From an uncultured Prevotella sp. (lineage in GTDB: Bacteria > Bacteroidota > Bacteroidia > Bacteroidales > Bacteroidaceae), in the NCBI GenBank assembly GCA_945875635.1, contig CAMCLD010000018.1, positions 1-42,990 on the forward strand: a DNA stretch of 42,990 bases, in the 5' to 3' direction. Below the pieces are notes generated by a model that was not told where the DNA came from, searched no databases, and worked only from the letters and a program-made list of their open reading frames with translations. Shown here piece after piece: positions 8,473-16,851 of the stretch (position 1 is the stretch's first letter; each line of letters starts with the position of its first letter). The position numbers and the translations under genes were made by a program.

Positions 8473-8498
8473 AGCCTGCCCGAAAAACATGGCAGGCT
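8473..8498. terminator. Hairpin between exonuclease and coaBC genes
   Basis: AGCCTGCC at 8473-8480 pairs with GGCAGGCT at 8491-8498 across a 10-base loop. On the minus strand it follows the exonuclease stop. There is no strong T-run after it, so it may be a weak terminator, an attenuator or an mRNA stability element. Confidence 0.4.
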
Positions 8499-8589
8499 AT
8501 AAATATTCCAGAGATTATAAAAGCTCACACGGAGTGACAGTTAAAAAGGAAACCCTTCAGACTCAGTCAACTATCTGAATCCATGCCTA

Positions 8590-9450
8590 TCAGTTCTTAA
8601 CTGTGAATTTTTCCCTCATTCTTATACGTGTAAGCACCTGTTTCGTATTATATGGAAAATCTCCTGCCATCATCCAGCTTATAAAACCTGGGTCACGTCT
8701 GAGCACATCAGAAACAAATTCGCCTTTATGTTTACCAAAATTAAATGCCTCGCGCATTCTTGGGTTGCCATCCTCATCATACAACAGATTGCCTTTATAG
8801 TCAACATCCTGCTTCCAAACAATACGTCCGGCAAAATCCACATTGTTGTTGTTCTTTGAAAAAGCAGCAAGCTCATCCATATCATTATGCAGTACGCGGT
8901 CTGGCTCCTCTTGCATTCCAGGGGCATATCTGTCGAGTTGACCTTGCAGGACAAGATATGTGGCTTCCGTATCCTGATCTGCAAGATGTGCCTTGAAATC
9001 ATCTTCCATCTTTCTTCCTGTATAGAATTTGTATGCAGCTGAAAGATTGCGACGCTCCATCTTGTGGAATATTGTCTGAACATCTATAAGGCGGCAATTG
9101 TTGAAATTGAAATCTATACCAGCCCTTAGAAATTCCTCTGCCAGCATCGGTATGTCGAAATGGTTGGAATTGAATCCGGCAAAATCACAATTCTCAAAAC
9201 AATCCCTCAATGAGGGTGCAAGTTCCTTGAATGTTGGAGAATCTGCGACATCCTCATCTGAAATGCTTGTCAGTTCTGTAATTTCCTTTGCTATATGTAC
9301 GCCAGGATTGACAAGATGGTTTCCCCTGCTCTCTGACCCGTCTGGCATTACCTTGATATACGATATCTGTATAATCCTGTCTTTAACGACATCAAGACCT
9401 GTTGTCTCCAAGTCAAATACCACGAGAGGTTTATTAAGATTTAGTTTCAT
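8590..9450 (-). CDS. 3'-5' exonuclease, DnaQ-like with ExoX-type C-terminal domain
   Basis: The 286-residue protein is a DEDDh exonuclease. Acidic residues D13 and E15 lie in VFDLETTG, a third aspartate at 99 (NSNHFDIP), and the HxxxxD pair at H155 and D160. Residues ~235-282 form a second small domain (FGKHKGEFVSDV..., then WMMAGDFPYNTKQV) like the C-terminal domain of exodeoxyribonuclease X. This points to a repair or proofreading-type nuclease rather than the Pol III epsilon subunit itself. The gene follows dnaN with a 23-base gap and is probably on its transcript. Confidence 0.9.
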   Translation of the reverse strand: MKLNLNKPLVVFDLETTGLDVVKDRIIQISYIKVMPDGSESRGNHLVNPGVHIAKEITELTSISDEDVADSPTFKELAPSLRDCFENCDFAGFNSNHFDIPMLAEEFLRAGIDFNFNNCRLIDVQTIFHKMERRNLSAAYKFYTGRKMEDDFKAHLADQDTEATYLVLQGQLDRYAPGMQEEPDRVLHNDMDELAAFSKNNNNVDFAGRIVWKQDVDYKGNLLYDEDGNPRMREAFNFGKHKGEFVSDVLRRDPGFISWMMAGDFPYNTKQVLTRIRMREKFTVKN

Positions 9451-9473
9451 ATGCTATAGACAAATTAACGTAA

Positions 9474-10598
9474 TCAGTCATTAAGCAACATAGGCATAAG
9501 GAGCATCAAAACATTCTGATTTTCTGGTTGCTCTGCCGGAAGAACGAGTCCTGCTCTCGAAGGGTCTGCAAGTTCCAATACGACATCGTCACCAGATATG
9601 TTATTAAGGATGTCAACAAGGCTTGAACCTTTGAAACCAATATTCATCGGCATCCCAATATATGAGCATGTGATATTCTCGACAGCATTGGTAGCAAAAT
9701 CTATATCCTCTGCCGACAGCTCAAGCCTACCATCCTCAATATGTAATTTTATAAGCTCGCTGCTCTCGCTGGCGAATGGCAACACGCGACGGAGACCACC
9801 CAGCAAGGATTTCCTATCAACGGTAAGCTGGTTCGGATTGTTCTGAGGAATCACACTGCCATAATTTGGATACCTTCCTTCTATAAGCCTGCATGAGAGA
9901 CAGCCGTCAGAATATCTAATCTCTGCCATCCTTTCGTCAAACTTGATTTCCATGTCACCACCATCTTTGCCAAGAACATTCTTTAGAAGGTTTGCCGGTT
10001 TCTTTGGAAGGATAAAAGCAGAGGGTGTCTCACTCTTAATAGACAGGAGCATATTGCGCACCAATTTGTGGCCATCGCTTGCCACAATGGCAAGAGCGTC
10101 TGGGGTGAAATCAAAATATACGCCATTCATGACTGGTCGCAACTCATCTGAGGCTGTAGCGAAAAGCGACCTTGTGATACACTCATTAACCATTGAGGAA
10201 TCAATATTCACAACTGTCACATTGCCTGTAAAGCCCTGCATGCGCGGATATTCCTCCGCACCTTGTATAGGGAAATTGTATTTGCCATTCTGATATGAGA
10301 TGTAAATCTTGCTCTCATCCATATTTACTTCAATATTCAAAGGCTGTTCTGGCAACTCTTTCACTGCATCAATGACTGTATGAGCGCTGACTGTGAAATC
10401 GCCTTCACCTTCACAATTCTCAAGTGGCAATACAGTATTCATTGTATTCTCACTGTCAGACGCAGTAATCACAATTTGTCCATTATGAACCTCAAAAAGA
10501 AAACTGTCAAGAATGGCCATTGTATTCTTGGCGTTTATGACTTTTGATAAAGAAATAAGACGGCTGCTTAAAGCCGAACTTGAAACATTAAACCTCAT
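9474..10598 (-). CDS. dnaN: DNA polymerase III beta subunit (sliding clamp)
   Basis: DnaN forms the ring-shaped dimer that tethers the replicative polymerase to DNA. The 374-residue length and three-domain repeat organisation are normal: MRFNVSSSALSSRL at the start, the SDGHKLVR motif near 170, and the conserved C-terminal PM-containing end (LLMPMLLND). Here dnaN is not next to dnaA but heads an operon with an exonuclease gene and coaBC-recN. The promoter at 10694-10725 leaves an upstream leader of about 90 bases. Confidence 0.97.
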   Translation of the reverse strand: MRFNVSSSALSSRLISLSKVINAKNTMAILDSFLFEVHNGQIVITASDSENTMNTVLPLENCEGEGDFTVSAHTVIDAVKELPEQPLNIEVNMDESKIYISYQNGKYNFPIQGAEEYPRMQGFTGNVTVVNIDSSMVNECITRSLFATASDELRPVMNGVYFDFTPDALAIVASDGHKLVRNMLLSIKSETPSAFILPKKPANLLKNVLGKDGGDMEIKFDERMAEIRYSDGCLSCRLIEGRYPNYGSVIPQNNPNQLTVDRKSLLGGLRRVLPFASESSELIKLHIEDGRLELSAEDIDFATNAVENITCSYIGMPMNIGFKGSSLVDILNNISGDDVVLELADPSRAGLVLPAEQPENQNVLMLLMPMLLND

Positions 10599-10693
10599 TA
10601 GTACAGAATTTATTTATTATATTTGTTTCAGATAAATAATGGTGGATTAAAACAAGATACATAATATAGCCTGACTCCACCTATTTCAACGTA

Positions 10694-10725
10694 CAAAAAT
10701 ACAAAATACATTCTGTATGGCAAAA
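10694..10725 (-). promoter_or_regulatory. dnaN promoter
   Basis: On the minus strand TATTTTTG (10694-10701) is preceded by TTTTG (10721-10725) with a 19-base spacer, a close match to the Bacteroidetes consensus. It lies back to back with the promoter of the DUF3127 gene. Confidence 0.7.
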
Positions 10726-10741
10726 AAAATGTAGCAAAAGT

Positions 10742-10772
10742 TTTTGAATTCTCTACATTTTTCGTAATTTCG
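10742..10772 (+). promoter_or_regulatory. Promoter of the DUF3127 gene
   Basis: TTTTG at 10742-10746 and TAATTTCG at 10765-10772, an 18-base spacer. The -7 box differs from TAnnTTTG by one base. The ATG lies about 50 bases downstream. Confidence 0.55.
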
Positions 10773-10824
10773 CAAACGAATTGAAAAATCATGAAGACTC
10801 TACATATTTAATTATATAAAGATT

Positions 10825-11205
10825 ATGGAATTACAAGGAAAGATTATAGCAGTTCTGCCTGAGCGTAGCGGTGTCTCGGCACGTGGTGAATGGAAAACTC
10901 AAGATTACGTCTTGGAGACACATGACCAATATCCAAGAAAAATTGTGTTCAACGTATTCGGTGGCGACCGCATCGCACAATTCAACATAAAGGCAGGCGA
11001 TGAGATAACCGTTTCATTCGATATTGACGCTCATGAGTATCAGGGAAGATGGTATAATAGCATCAGAGCCTGGAATGTACAGCATATTGACGTTGCAGCT
11101 GCTCAGGCAGCAGCACCAGTTCAGGCAGCAGCACCATCGCAACCGGAACAGGCACCATTCCCGCCTGCTCAGGAAGAAAACAGCGTTGACGATTTACCAT
11201 TCTAA
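10825..11205 (+). CDS. DUF3127 protein, OB-fold-like with SSB-type C-terminal tip
   Basis: The 126-residue protein begins with a compact beta-rich domain (1-92; MELQGKIIAVLPERSG..., SIRAWNV) typical of DUF3127, a family that looks like a shortened single-stranded-DNA-binding OB fold. A low-complexity Ala/Pro/Gln linker follows (93-120), and the chain ends in the acidic-hydrophobic tip DDLPF. This matches the organisation of bacterial SSB, whose DD(I/L)PF tip recruits repair proteins. Possession of such a tip suggests action on DNA, though no binding activity can be shown here. It is monocistronic, with its own promoter and a strong hairpin terminator 18 bases after the stop. Confidence 0.85.
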   Translation: MELQGKIIAVLPERSGVSARGEWKTQDYVLETHDQYPRKIVFNVFGGDRIAQFNIKAGDEITVSFDIDAHEYQGRWYNSIRAWNVQHIDVAAAQAAAPVQAAAPSQPEQAPFPPAQEENSVDDLPF

Positions 11206-11223
11206 ATAACAATAGCAAACAGC

Positions 11224-11275
11224 AATATGGGCAGATAGAACATTGCATACCGCAATTCCTCTATCTGCCCATATT
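11224..11275. terminator. Two-way terminator between converging genes
   Basis: Perfect 16-base arms (AATATGGGCAGATAGA at 11224-11239 and its complement at 11260-11275) enclose a 20-base loop and are followed by TTTAT. It lies between the ends of the DUF3127 (+) and DUF4878 (-) genes and can serve both. Confidence 0.85.
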
Positions 11276-11320
11276 TTTATTTACCAAAGTTCGCAAAATC
11301 ATTTCCTTGCGAAAACCGTT

Positions 11321-11731
11321 TTATTTGTTAAGTGGAATTCTCCACTTACCATCCTTATTCTTGACGAGGCTCATAGTTTCCTCTTTTTCCTCTCCATTGC
11401 CATAGATAATTTTGACTTTGACGGTCGCTTTATCTCCATCTATCGTCTCGTCATTTATCTCATAGTCTTTAATTCCCTGTTTCCTGTCATATTCCTTCTT
11501 GCCTTTATCTTCCAAAAGGAGTGCAAGCTGTTCTTTACTCTTTTCTTTCTCTTCACTTGTCATATTCTCATTGTCATTAAGATTGGTTAGGTCGATATAA
11601 CCCTTATAATCTTGTGACTGAATGCATTTCACGGCTTGCTCAGCCACCGCCTTTGGCGTGCTGCCTCCTCCACAAGAGAACATGAAGAATGCCATAAAAC
11701 TAAAAACGGAAATTGAAAGTAGTTTTTTCAT
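11321..11731 (-). CDS. DUF4878 lipoprotein
   Basis: The 136-residue protein starts with a lipoprotein signal (FMFSC, lipid-bearing Cys at 20) followed by GGG. The mature part resembles the DUF4878/NTF2-like fold: helix PKAVAEQAVKCI, a charged middle and a C-terminal beta sheet (KATVKVKIIYGNGEE..., GKWRI). It has a Lys/Glu-rich helix at 60-85. Its role is unknown; such folds usually bind small ligands or proteins. It starts 20 bases after the YiiX-like gene, so the two are probably co-transcribed. Confidence 0.75.
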   Translation of the reverse strand: MKKLLSISVFSFMAFFMFSCGGGSTPKAVAEQAVKCIQSQDYKGYIDLTNLNDNENMTSEEKEKSKEQLALLLEDKGKKEYDRKQGIKDYEINDETIDGDKATVKVKIIYGNGEEKEETMSLVKNKDGKWRIPLNK

Positions 11732-11751
11732 GATAATAATAATTTAACAGG

Positions 11752-12366
11752 TTAAAATAAAGTTATTGTTCTCAGGTATTTACTTCTTTGCAAATCTGAA
11801 GGAAATGAACAATTTGTTGTAATATTCAAAACCTTCATAGTATGTTTGTTTACATCATCAAGCGGATGACCTGTTGAAGCATAAACGAACTTTATCAATT
11901 CAGTGCAACACAGTCTTGAGGTGTCTTCATCGTCATAATCATTATCAAACAATGTTCCCCTTTCATATACTTCAAGAGCCTTTCTTGCTGCCATCGAGGC
12001 TGCAATAGAGTCACCATGCCTCATTATCTCACCCCGTGATGCATATGATTCTGAGTAGAACCTATCAAGACTGTCCAGTTTAACGCGGTCAACATCTCCA
12101 TCAAAGTCATGCTCGTCTGGTACAGCATGCACGACCATTAAAGCATTTCCTTTTCTGACGACAATGCCAACATGTGAATATACTCCATCATTATCGGCAG
12201 TCGTAACAACCCTGCTTGCCATTCCTGTTCCCTTGCGAAATATGACATCACCCTCTTGAAGTGTCACATTGATTGGAAGAATAGATTTCATGGTTCTATA
12301 ATCTCCATTGCCACATCCACAATAAAGGGCGGCAATGAAAAGGATGGCAACAGTCTTTAAGTCCAT
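11752..12366 (-). CDS. YiiX-like (permuted NlpC/P60) lipoprotein hydrolase
   Basis: The 204-residue protein carries an N-terminal lipoprotein-like signal (ALYCGC, Cys 16 or 18). It resembles YiiX/YebB-type permuted NlpC/P60 cysteine hydrolases: an early QEGDVIFRKG strand, a histidine in SHVGI (H65) and a late cysteine in CCTELIKF (C154, with C153 next to it). Related enzymes cleave amide bonds in cell-wall peptides or lipids; the substrate here is not known. A strong terminator separates it from the upstream EF-G2 gene, and DUF4878 follows 20 bases later. Confidence 0.8.
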   Translation of the reverse strand: MDLKTVAILFIAALYCGCGNGDYRTMKSILPINVTLQEGDVIFRKGTGMASRVVTTADNDGVYSHVGIVVRKGNALMVVHAVPDEHDFDGDVDRVKLDSLDRFYSESYASRGEIMRHGDSIAASMAARKALEVYERGTLFDNDYDDEDTSRLCCTELIKFVYASTGHPLDDVNKHTMKVLNITTNCSFPSDLQRSKYLRTITLF

Positions 12367-12416
12367 TAGATTACCTTACTCAAAGTGATTTCCCAAATGA
12401 CTCTGATTATATGCCT

Positions 12417-12451
12417 AAAAAGCTCCCCCTCCCATTAAAGGGAGTGGGAGC
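12417..12451 (-). terminator. Terminator of the EF-G2 gene
   Basis: On the minus strand GCTCCCACTCCC pairs with GGGAGGGGGAGC (one mismatch) around the loop TTTAAT, followed immediately by TTTTT. This is a classic intrinsic terminator 10 bases after the stop of the EF-G-like gene. Confidence 0.85.
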
Positions 12452-12461
12452 AGATGAGATT

Positions 12462-14621
12462 CTAATCCTCTTCGGACAACTCAGCCTCGTGTTCAGCAAT
12501 CAGTTTGTTTTGAATGTCGTTAGGAACAAGTTCATAACTTGCAAACTTGGTAGTGAAGGAAGCCCTGCCACCAGTAAGAGAACTTAGAGATATTGAGTAG
12601 TTGCTCAACTCCTTCAATGGTATTTTGGCACTTAGTTTCTGATAGCCAGCCTCAGAATCCATACCCATAATCATTGCCCTGCGACCCTGCAAATCACTCA
12701 TTACATCGCCCATATAGTCTGCTGGCACATAAACCTCCAAGTCATAGATAGGCTCAAGTATCTTAGGTCCTGCAACCTTGAAGGCATCAGCAAAGGCATG
12801 GCGGGCAGCAAGCATGAACGACAATTCGTTTGAGTCAACAGGGTGCATCTTGCCGTCATAAACAATAACGCGAACATCACGGGCATAGCTTCCTGTAAGT
12901 GGACCACTTTCCATCCTTTCCATTATTCCCTTGAGGATTGCTGGCATGAAACGAGTGTCAATGGCTCCACCAACAACAGAGTTGATGAAAACAAGCTTTC
13001 CACCCCATTCGAGATCTACTTCCTCGCGTCCTTTGATATTCATCTTGAACTCTTGACCATTGAACTTGTATGAAACTGGATCTGGCATTCCTTCTGCGTA
13101 TGGCTCCACTATGAGATGAACCTCTCCGAACTGTCCGGCTCCACCAGACTGTTTCTTGTGCCTATAATCAGCCCTTGCAGTCTTGGTGATGGTCTCTCTG
13201 TATGGTATCTTTGGTTCCTCAAATTTCACCATTATCTTCTCATTGTTCTCAAGACGCCATTTCAATGTTCTAAGGTGGAACTCACCTTGTCCGTGGATTA
13301 TTGTCTGATGCAGTTCCTTGCTCTGTTCAACAACCCATGTTGGGTCTTCCTGCCTCATCTTTATAAGAGAAGCCATAAGTTTTTCTGTCTCACCCTCATT
13401 GACTGCCTTGATGGCACGAGAGTATTTTGAGTTTGGATATTTTATAAAGTCAAACTTCTGGTCAACAGTCTTGTCATTGAGGGTATTTCCTGTCTTTACA
13501 TCTTTAAGTTTAACTGTACATCCGATATCGCCTGCATTAAGCTGGTCAACTGGAATTCGGTTAGAGCCAGCACATGCGTATATCTGGCTTATCCTCTCTT
13601 TGCTTCCTCTGTCTGCATTTGAAAGGTCATCTCCTGGTTTGATACATCCACTCATAACCTTAAAATATGACACTTCTCCAATATGCGGTTCCATTCCGGT
13701 CTTGAAGAAATATACGGACTCCGAACCATTCTGGTCTGGCTCTACCTCTTCTCCTCGAGTATTGTGAATCTTAGGCATCTCGCTTACGAATGGTACTACA
13801 TTGCCCAAGAATTCCATAAGTCTCCTTACACCCATATCCTTTCCTGCGCATACACAGAATACGGGGAATATGGAACGTGTTACAAGTCCCTTTCTGATAC
13901 CTTCCCTGAGTTCATCCTCTGAAAGAGACTCTTCCTCGAAGAATTTCTCCATCAATGTTTCATCATTCTCAGCTGCTGCTTCTACAAGAATCTTGTGAAG
14001 CTCCATGGCTTTTTCCTTCTCTTCTTCTGGAATTTCTTCTATGATAGGTGCGCCTCCTTCTGGTTTCCATGAATATTTCTTCATAAGAAGCACATCAATC
14101 AAAGAATTAAATCCAGGACCAGTCTGGATAGGATATTGAATCTGAACACATTTGCTTCCATATATTTCCTTCATATTTGTGATAAGTGTATCGAAATCAC
14201 ACTTGTCACTGTCAAGTTGGTTGACAAGGAATATTACAGGTTTATGCAATTTTTCCGTATATCTGAAATTGTTCTGTGTTCCGACTTCAGGACCATACTG
14301 ACCATTGATGAGAATAACAGCCTGATCAGTGACATTGAGAGCCGTTATTGCGCCACCAACAAAGTCGTCAGAACCAGGACAGTCAATAACGTTTAATTTC
14401 TTTCCGTTCCATTCTACATGGAATACTGTTGAGAAGACAGAATAGCCATATTCCTGCTCTACTGGGAAATAATCGCTTACGGTATTCTTTGCCTCAATAG
14501 ACCCCCGACGTTTGATAACACCAGCTTCAAAAAGCATACTTTCGGCAAGAGTTGTCTTGCCTGAACCCGCACTGCCAAGCAATGCAATGTTTTTAATTTC
14601 GTTTGTCTGATATACCCTCAT
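12462..14621 (-). CDS. fusA2: EF-G2, elongation factor G paralogue with altered GTPase site
   Basis: The 719-residue protein has the full EF-G layout: a GTP-binding domain (P-loop GSAGSGKT, 16-23; NQLD, 134-137), domain II, domain III, domain IV starting near the HKKQSGGAGQFGEV motif, and domain V. In switch II the invariant DTPGH is DCPGS (80-84), so the catalytic histidine is serine; NKxD reads NQLD. These changes match the EF-G2 paralogue of gut Bacteroides, which is known to support translocation without GTP hydrolysis and to matter during starvation and gut colonisation. It is not the housekeeping EF-G, which normally sits in the str operon. It has its own promoter-like site and terminator. 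Confidence 0.92.
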   Translation of the reverse strand: MRVYQTNEIKNIALLGSAGSGKTTLAESMLFEAGVIKRRGSIEAKNTVSDYFPVEQEYGYSVFSTVFHVEWNGKKLNVIDCPGSDDFVGGAITALNVTDQAVILINGQYGPEVGTQNNFRYTEKLHKPVIFLVNQLDSDKCDFDTLITNMKEIYGSKCVQIQYPIQTGPGFNSLIDVLLMKKYSWKPEGGAPIIEEIPEEEKEKAMELHKILVEAAAENDETLMEKFFEEESLSEDELREGIRKGLVTRSIFPVFCVCAGKDMGVRRLMEFLGNVVPFVSEMPKIHNTRGEEVEPDQNGSESVYFFKTGMEPHIGEVSYFKVMSGCIKPGDDLSNADRGSKERISQIYACAGSNRIPVDQLNAGDIGCTVKLKDVKTGNTLNDKTVDQKFDFIKYPNSKYSRAIKAVNEGETEKLMASLIKMRQEDPTWVVEQSKELHQTIIHGQGEFHLRTLKWRLENNEKIMVKFEEPKIPYRETITKTARADYRHKKQSGGAGQFGEVHLIVEPYAEGMPDPVSYKFNGQEFKMNIKGREEVDLEWGGKLVFINSVVGGAIDTRFMPAILKGIMERMESGPLTGSYARDVRVIVYDGKMHPVDSNELSFMLAARHAFADAFKVAGPKILEPIYDLEVYVPADYMGDVMSDLQGRRAMIMGMDSEAGYQKLSAKIPLKELSNYSISLSSLTGGRASFTTKFASYELVPNDIQNKLIAEHEAELSEED

Positions 14622-14695
14622 AATAGAATATAGATTTAAAGTGTTAATAAATTGTTTTCGTAGGTTTAAGTTCTGCTAATATAGAAATGCGAGGC

Positions 14696-14727
14696 TAAAG
14701 TTAATTATTTTAATTGTATTTCCCAAA
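14696..14727 (-). promoter_or_regulatory. Probable promoter of the EF-G2 gene
   Basis: On the minus strand TAACTTTA (14696-14703) matches TAnnTTTG except for the last base, with TTTG (14724-14727) 20 bases upstream. The leader to the ATG would be about 70 bases. In Bacteroides this gene is under starvation control; no operator is identifiable here. Confidence 0.45.
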
Positions 14728-14787
14728 CAAATATAAAAAAAAAGTTGATTTTTAAAACATATTAGTATTTCAGAAACAATACAATAA

Positions 14788-14825
14788 CAGCAGCTACGAT
14801 CTCTATTGGGGACACGCAGCTGCTG
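14788..14825. terminator. Hairpin after the desulfoferrodoxin gene
   Basis: CAGCAGCT (14788-14795) pairs with AGCTGCTG (14818-14825). On the minus strand it follows the desulfoferrodoxin stop by about 55 bases. There is no strong T-run, so termination is only a possibility. Confidence 0.4.
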
Positions 14826-14881
14826 AAAAGTGAATGTCTGATTATGAGATGATAAAAATAATCATGACAATTGTCAATTAT

Positions 14882-15262
14882 CTACATACCTTTCTTCCAG
14901 AGTCCATGAAGATTGCAATACTCTCTTGCACATAACGCTTTCTCATTTGTCATGAAAACTGCCGTTGGTTCATCACCAGCATTGAGATGCTTTCTCATAA
15001 TTGTCGTTGGTGTAACCAATTCTATCCATTGAATGTAATGGTTCTCCACCATTGGATGTTCAATACTGCCTACAGTTACGACATATCCACCATCAATTTT
15101 TTCTACAACCGGAATATGCTTCTCTGTAGCTGCATCTTCTGTGTTTCCCTCGAGGTGTACCATAGGTTTGCCACAGCAAACGAGTGTGCCAAATCCTTCA
15201 TTAACGACTTCAACTATGTTGCCACAAGCAGAACAACGATAGATTTGCTTTTTCTCTGTCAT
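14882..15262 (-). CDS. dfx: Desulfoferrodoxin (two-iron superoxide reductase)
   Basis: The enzyme reduces superoxide to hydrogen peroxide without making oxygen, which suits an anaerobe. The 126-residue protein has both iron sites. Centre I, a rubredoxin-like Fe(Cys)4 site, uses Cys 10, 13, 29 and 30. Centre II, the catalytic Fe(His)4Cys site, uses His 49, 69, 75 and 119 and Cys 116; the EKHIP motif (47-51) supplies the conserved Glu and Lys. The start is fixed by a strong Shine-Dalgarno sequence six bases upstream, unusual for this genome, and by a promoter at 15349-15356. It appears monocistronic. Its ribosome-binding site may point to acquisition from Firmicutes. Confidence 0.95.
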   Translation of the reverse strand: MTEKKQIYRCSACGNIVEVVNEGFGTLVCCGKPMVHLEGNTEDAATEKHIPVVEKIDGGYVVTVGSIEHPMVENHYIQWIELVTPTTIMRKHLNAGDEPTAVFMTNEKALCAREYCNLHGLWKKGM

Positions 15263-15268
15263 AATAAT

Positions 15269-15273
15269 CTCCT
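15269..15273 (-). promoter_or_regulatory. Shine-Dalgarno site of the desulfoferrodoxin gene
   Basis: The minus strand reads AAAGGAGA with AGGAG ending six bases before the ATG at 15262. Most genes in this window have no such element. Confidence 0.7.
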
Positions 15274-15348
15274 TTCTTTTATAATGTTTACTATAATGCG
15301 ATATTAATTAAATATAAGTATTTAATCAATCGCAATTTATGACATAAG

Positions 15349-15356
15349 CAAAGTTA
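15349..15356 (-). promoter_or_regulatory. Desulfoferrodoxin promoter, -7 box
   Basis: The minus strand reads TAACTTTG, an exact TAnnTTTG. A weaker TTG lies 20 bases upstream. The leader is about 80 bases. Confidence 0.6.
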
Positions 15357-15443
15357 GGCAAAAATATCCAATAATACAATGCATGACCTTCTTAATTAAT
15401 CTTTTTTGGGCATACGAAATGCATTTATAAGACATTTTCACAT

Positions 15444-15503
15444 AAGTTTTGCATGTCTTCGACATGCTATCAGTCAACGAGTTGACAAATTAACCGGTTG
15501 TCA
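15444..15503. repeat. Half copy of the foldback repeat (copy 3)
   Basis: About 60 bases matching the left half of copies 1 and 2, in the same orientation. It contains the hairpin GCATGTC-TTC-GACATGC at 15451-15467 and a diverged CAACGAGTTGACAAAT core. The right half is missing, and the match runs into the stop codon (15501-15503) of the DUF389 gene. Confidence 0.7.
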
Positions 15504-16850
15504 GTATATTGGTACTACTACAAGAGAGTCTGCTGAGACGCGTTCCTTCAACCACGTGCTAAGTCTTTCCACCTCCTCAACTGACAATCTTCTATTGTTT
15601 TCTGTATGTACAATAGCTGATACATATCGTTTAGTTGCAACGGTGTCACGCATATTTTCAACTACTGGAGACAAAGCAATTGATTTTACTTTCGGAAACA
15701 GGATAGAAACTTCACCTCTGACATCAGCTCCTATCCGCTCATAGCGAGTGTAATGCTCAAGTTGGGTTTTTAATGATGTGACCTGACTTGAGAACTCAAT
15801 CAGTTTCTGGTCGTTATCTCCTTGTGAGATGTCCTTTCTGGATTTCCTGCTGAATTCTTGCATGACACTGTCTGACATTTCACCCTGAATAACATTCAGC
15901 TTATAATCAGCGAGTCCGTAAAATCCAAGCCTCGAACCAGCCTCTTTCTGTTTGCTCTTGCTTATTTCCTTGCCAACAGCTACAATGCTAAGCGTGTTCG
16001 TTGCCTCATCGACAGAATTGGACAATATTTGTGTTCCACTCTGAGCCAGTTCTGCCTTTATGAATTTTGACAGGTTGGTTTCAAATATGCTTTTCCTAAC
16101 AATACTGACAGTCATAAGAACGGCTGGAATACAAGTCAGGACGACTATTGAAAGCATCACTCTCTTTGATGTCTTTTCTGTCTCTACGGATATGAATTCC
16201 TTTCTTTGGAATTTCATCAATCTCACACCTACGAATGTTGCGAAACTGATGAATACCGTATTTATGAAAAAGAGATATATGGCACCAAGGAAGTAAAGTG
16301 GATGACCTGTTGCAATTCCATATCCAGCCGTGCACAATGGAGGCATAAGAGCAGTGGCTATTGCAACACCTGGGATGACATTGCCTTTTCCCTTAGTGCA
16401 AAGGGCTATGATACCCGCAGCACCTCCGCATGTGGCTATAAAGACGTCATAGATGGTTGGCGATGTCCTCGCCAACAGTTCTGACTGTGCCTCACTCAAT
16501 GGTGTAAGAAGGAAATAGGCAGTAGCCGTCAATATACTAATCAATGTTGCCACTCCAAAATTTCTCGCAGCTCTTTTAAGTAGTTCCAAGTCGTTGATTC
16601 CGATGGCAAGTCCCATTCCTATGATTGGTCCCATAAGCGGAGAAATGAGCATCGCACCAATTATTACAGCCGTTGAATTGACATTAAGTCCCAACGAGGC
16701 TATGAAGATTGCGAAAATCAACACCCAAAGGTTGGCTCCCTTGAAATTTACTCCTTTTGTTATCTGGCTAACAATCTCCTGCTCATTTTCCTTATCAGGC
16801 ATTATGTCGAAATACCTTCTCGCTATTGATATAAAATCCATCTTCTCCAT
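15501..16850 (-). CDS. DUF389 family multi-pass membrane protein
   Basis: The 449-residue protein has about seven hydrophobic segments between residues 38 and 265, with the glycine/proline-rich stretches typical of DUF389 (TIGR00341): STAVIIGAMLISPLMGPIIG and ATALMPPLCTAGYG. The remaining C-terminal ~180 residues are soluble, mixed alpha/beta, and probably face the cytoplasm or periplasm. Its substrate is unknown. The start is one base after the stop of the metal ABC ATPase gene, so the two are almost certainly translated together. Half a foldback repeat overlaps its stop codon. Confidence 0.88.
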   Translation of the reverse strand: MEKMDFISIARRYFDIMPDKENEQEIVSQITKGVNFKGANLWVLIFAIFIASLGLNVNSTAVIIGAMLISPLMGPIIGMGLAIGINDLELLKRAARNFGVATLISILTATAYFLLTPLSEAQSELLARTSPTIYDVFIATCGGAAGIIALCTKGKGNVIPGVAIATALMPPLCTAGYGIATGHPLYFLGAIYLFFINTVFISFATFVGVRLMKFQRKEFISVETEKTSKRVMLSIVVLTCIPAVLMTVSIVRKSIFETNLSKFIKAELAQSGTQILSNSVDEATNTLSIVAVGKEISKSKQKEAGSRLGFYGLADYKLNVIQGEMSDSVMQEFSRKSRKDISQGDNDQKLIEFSSQVTSLKTQLEHYTRYERIGADVRGEVSILFPKVKSIALSPVVENMRDTVATKRYVSAIVHTENNRRLSVEEVERLSTWLKERVSADSLVVVPIY

Positions 16851-16851
16851 A

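Noticed and set aside
13318..13767. 149-residue open frame antisense to the EF-G2 gene
   Set aside because: Mirror of conserved coding sequence; no start signal or family.
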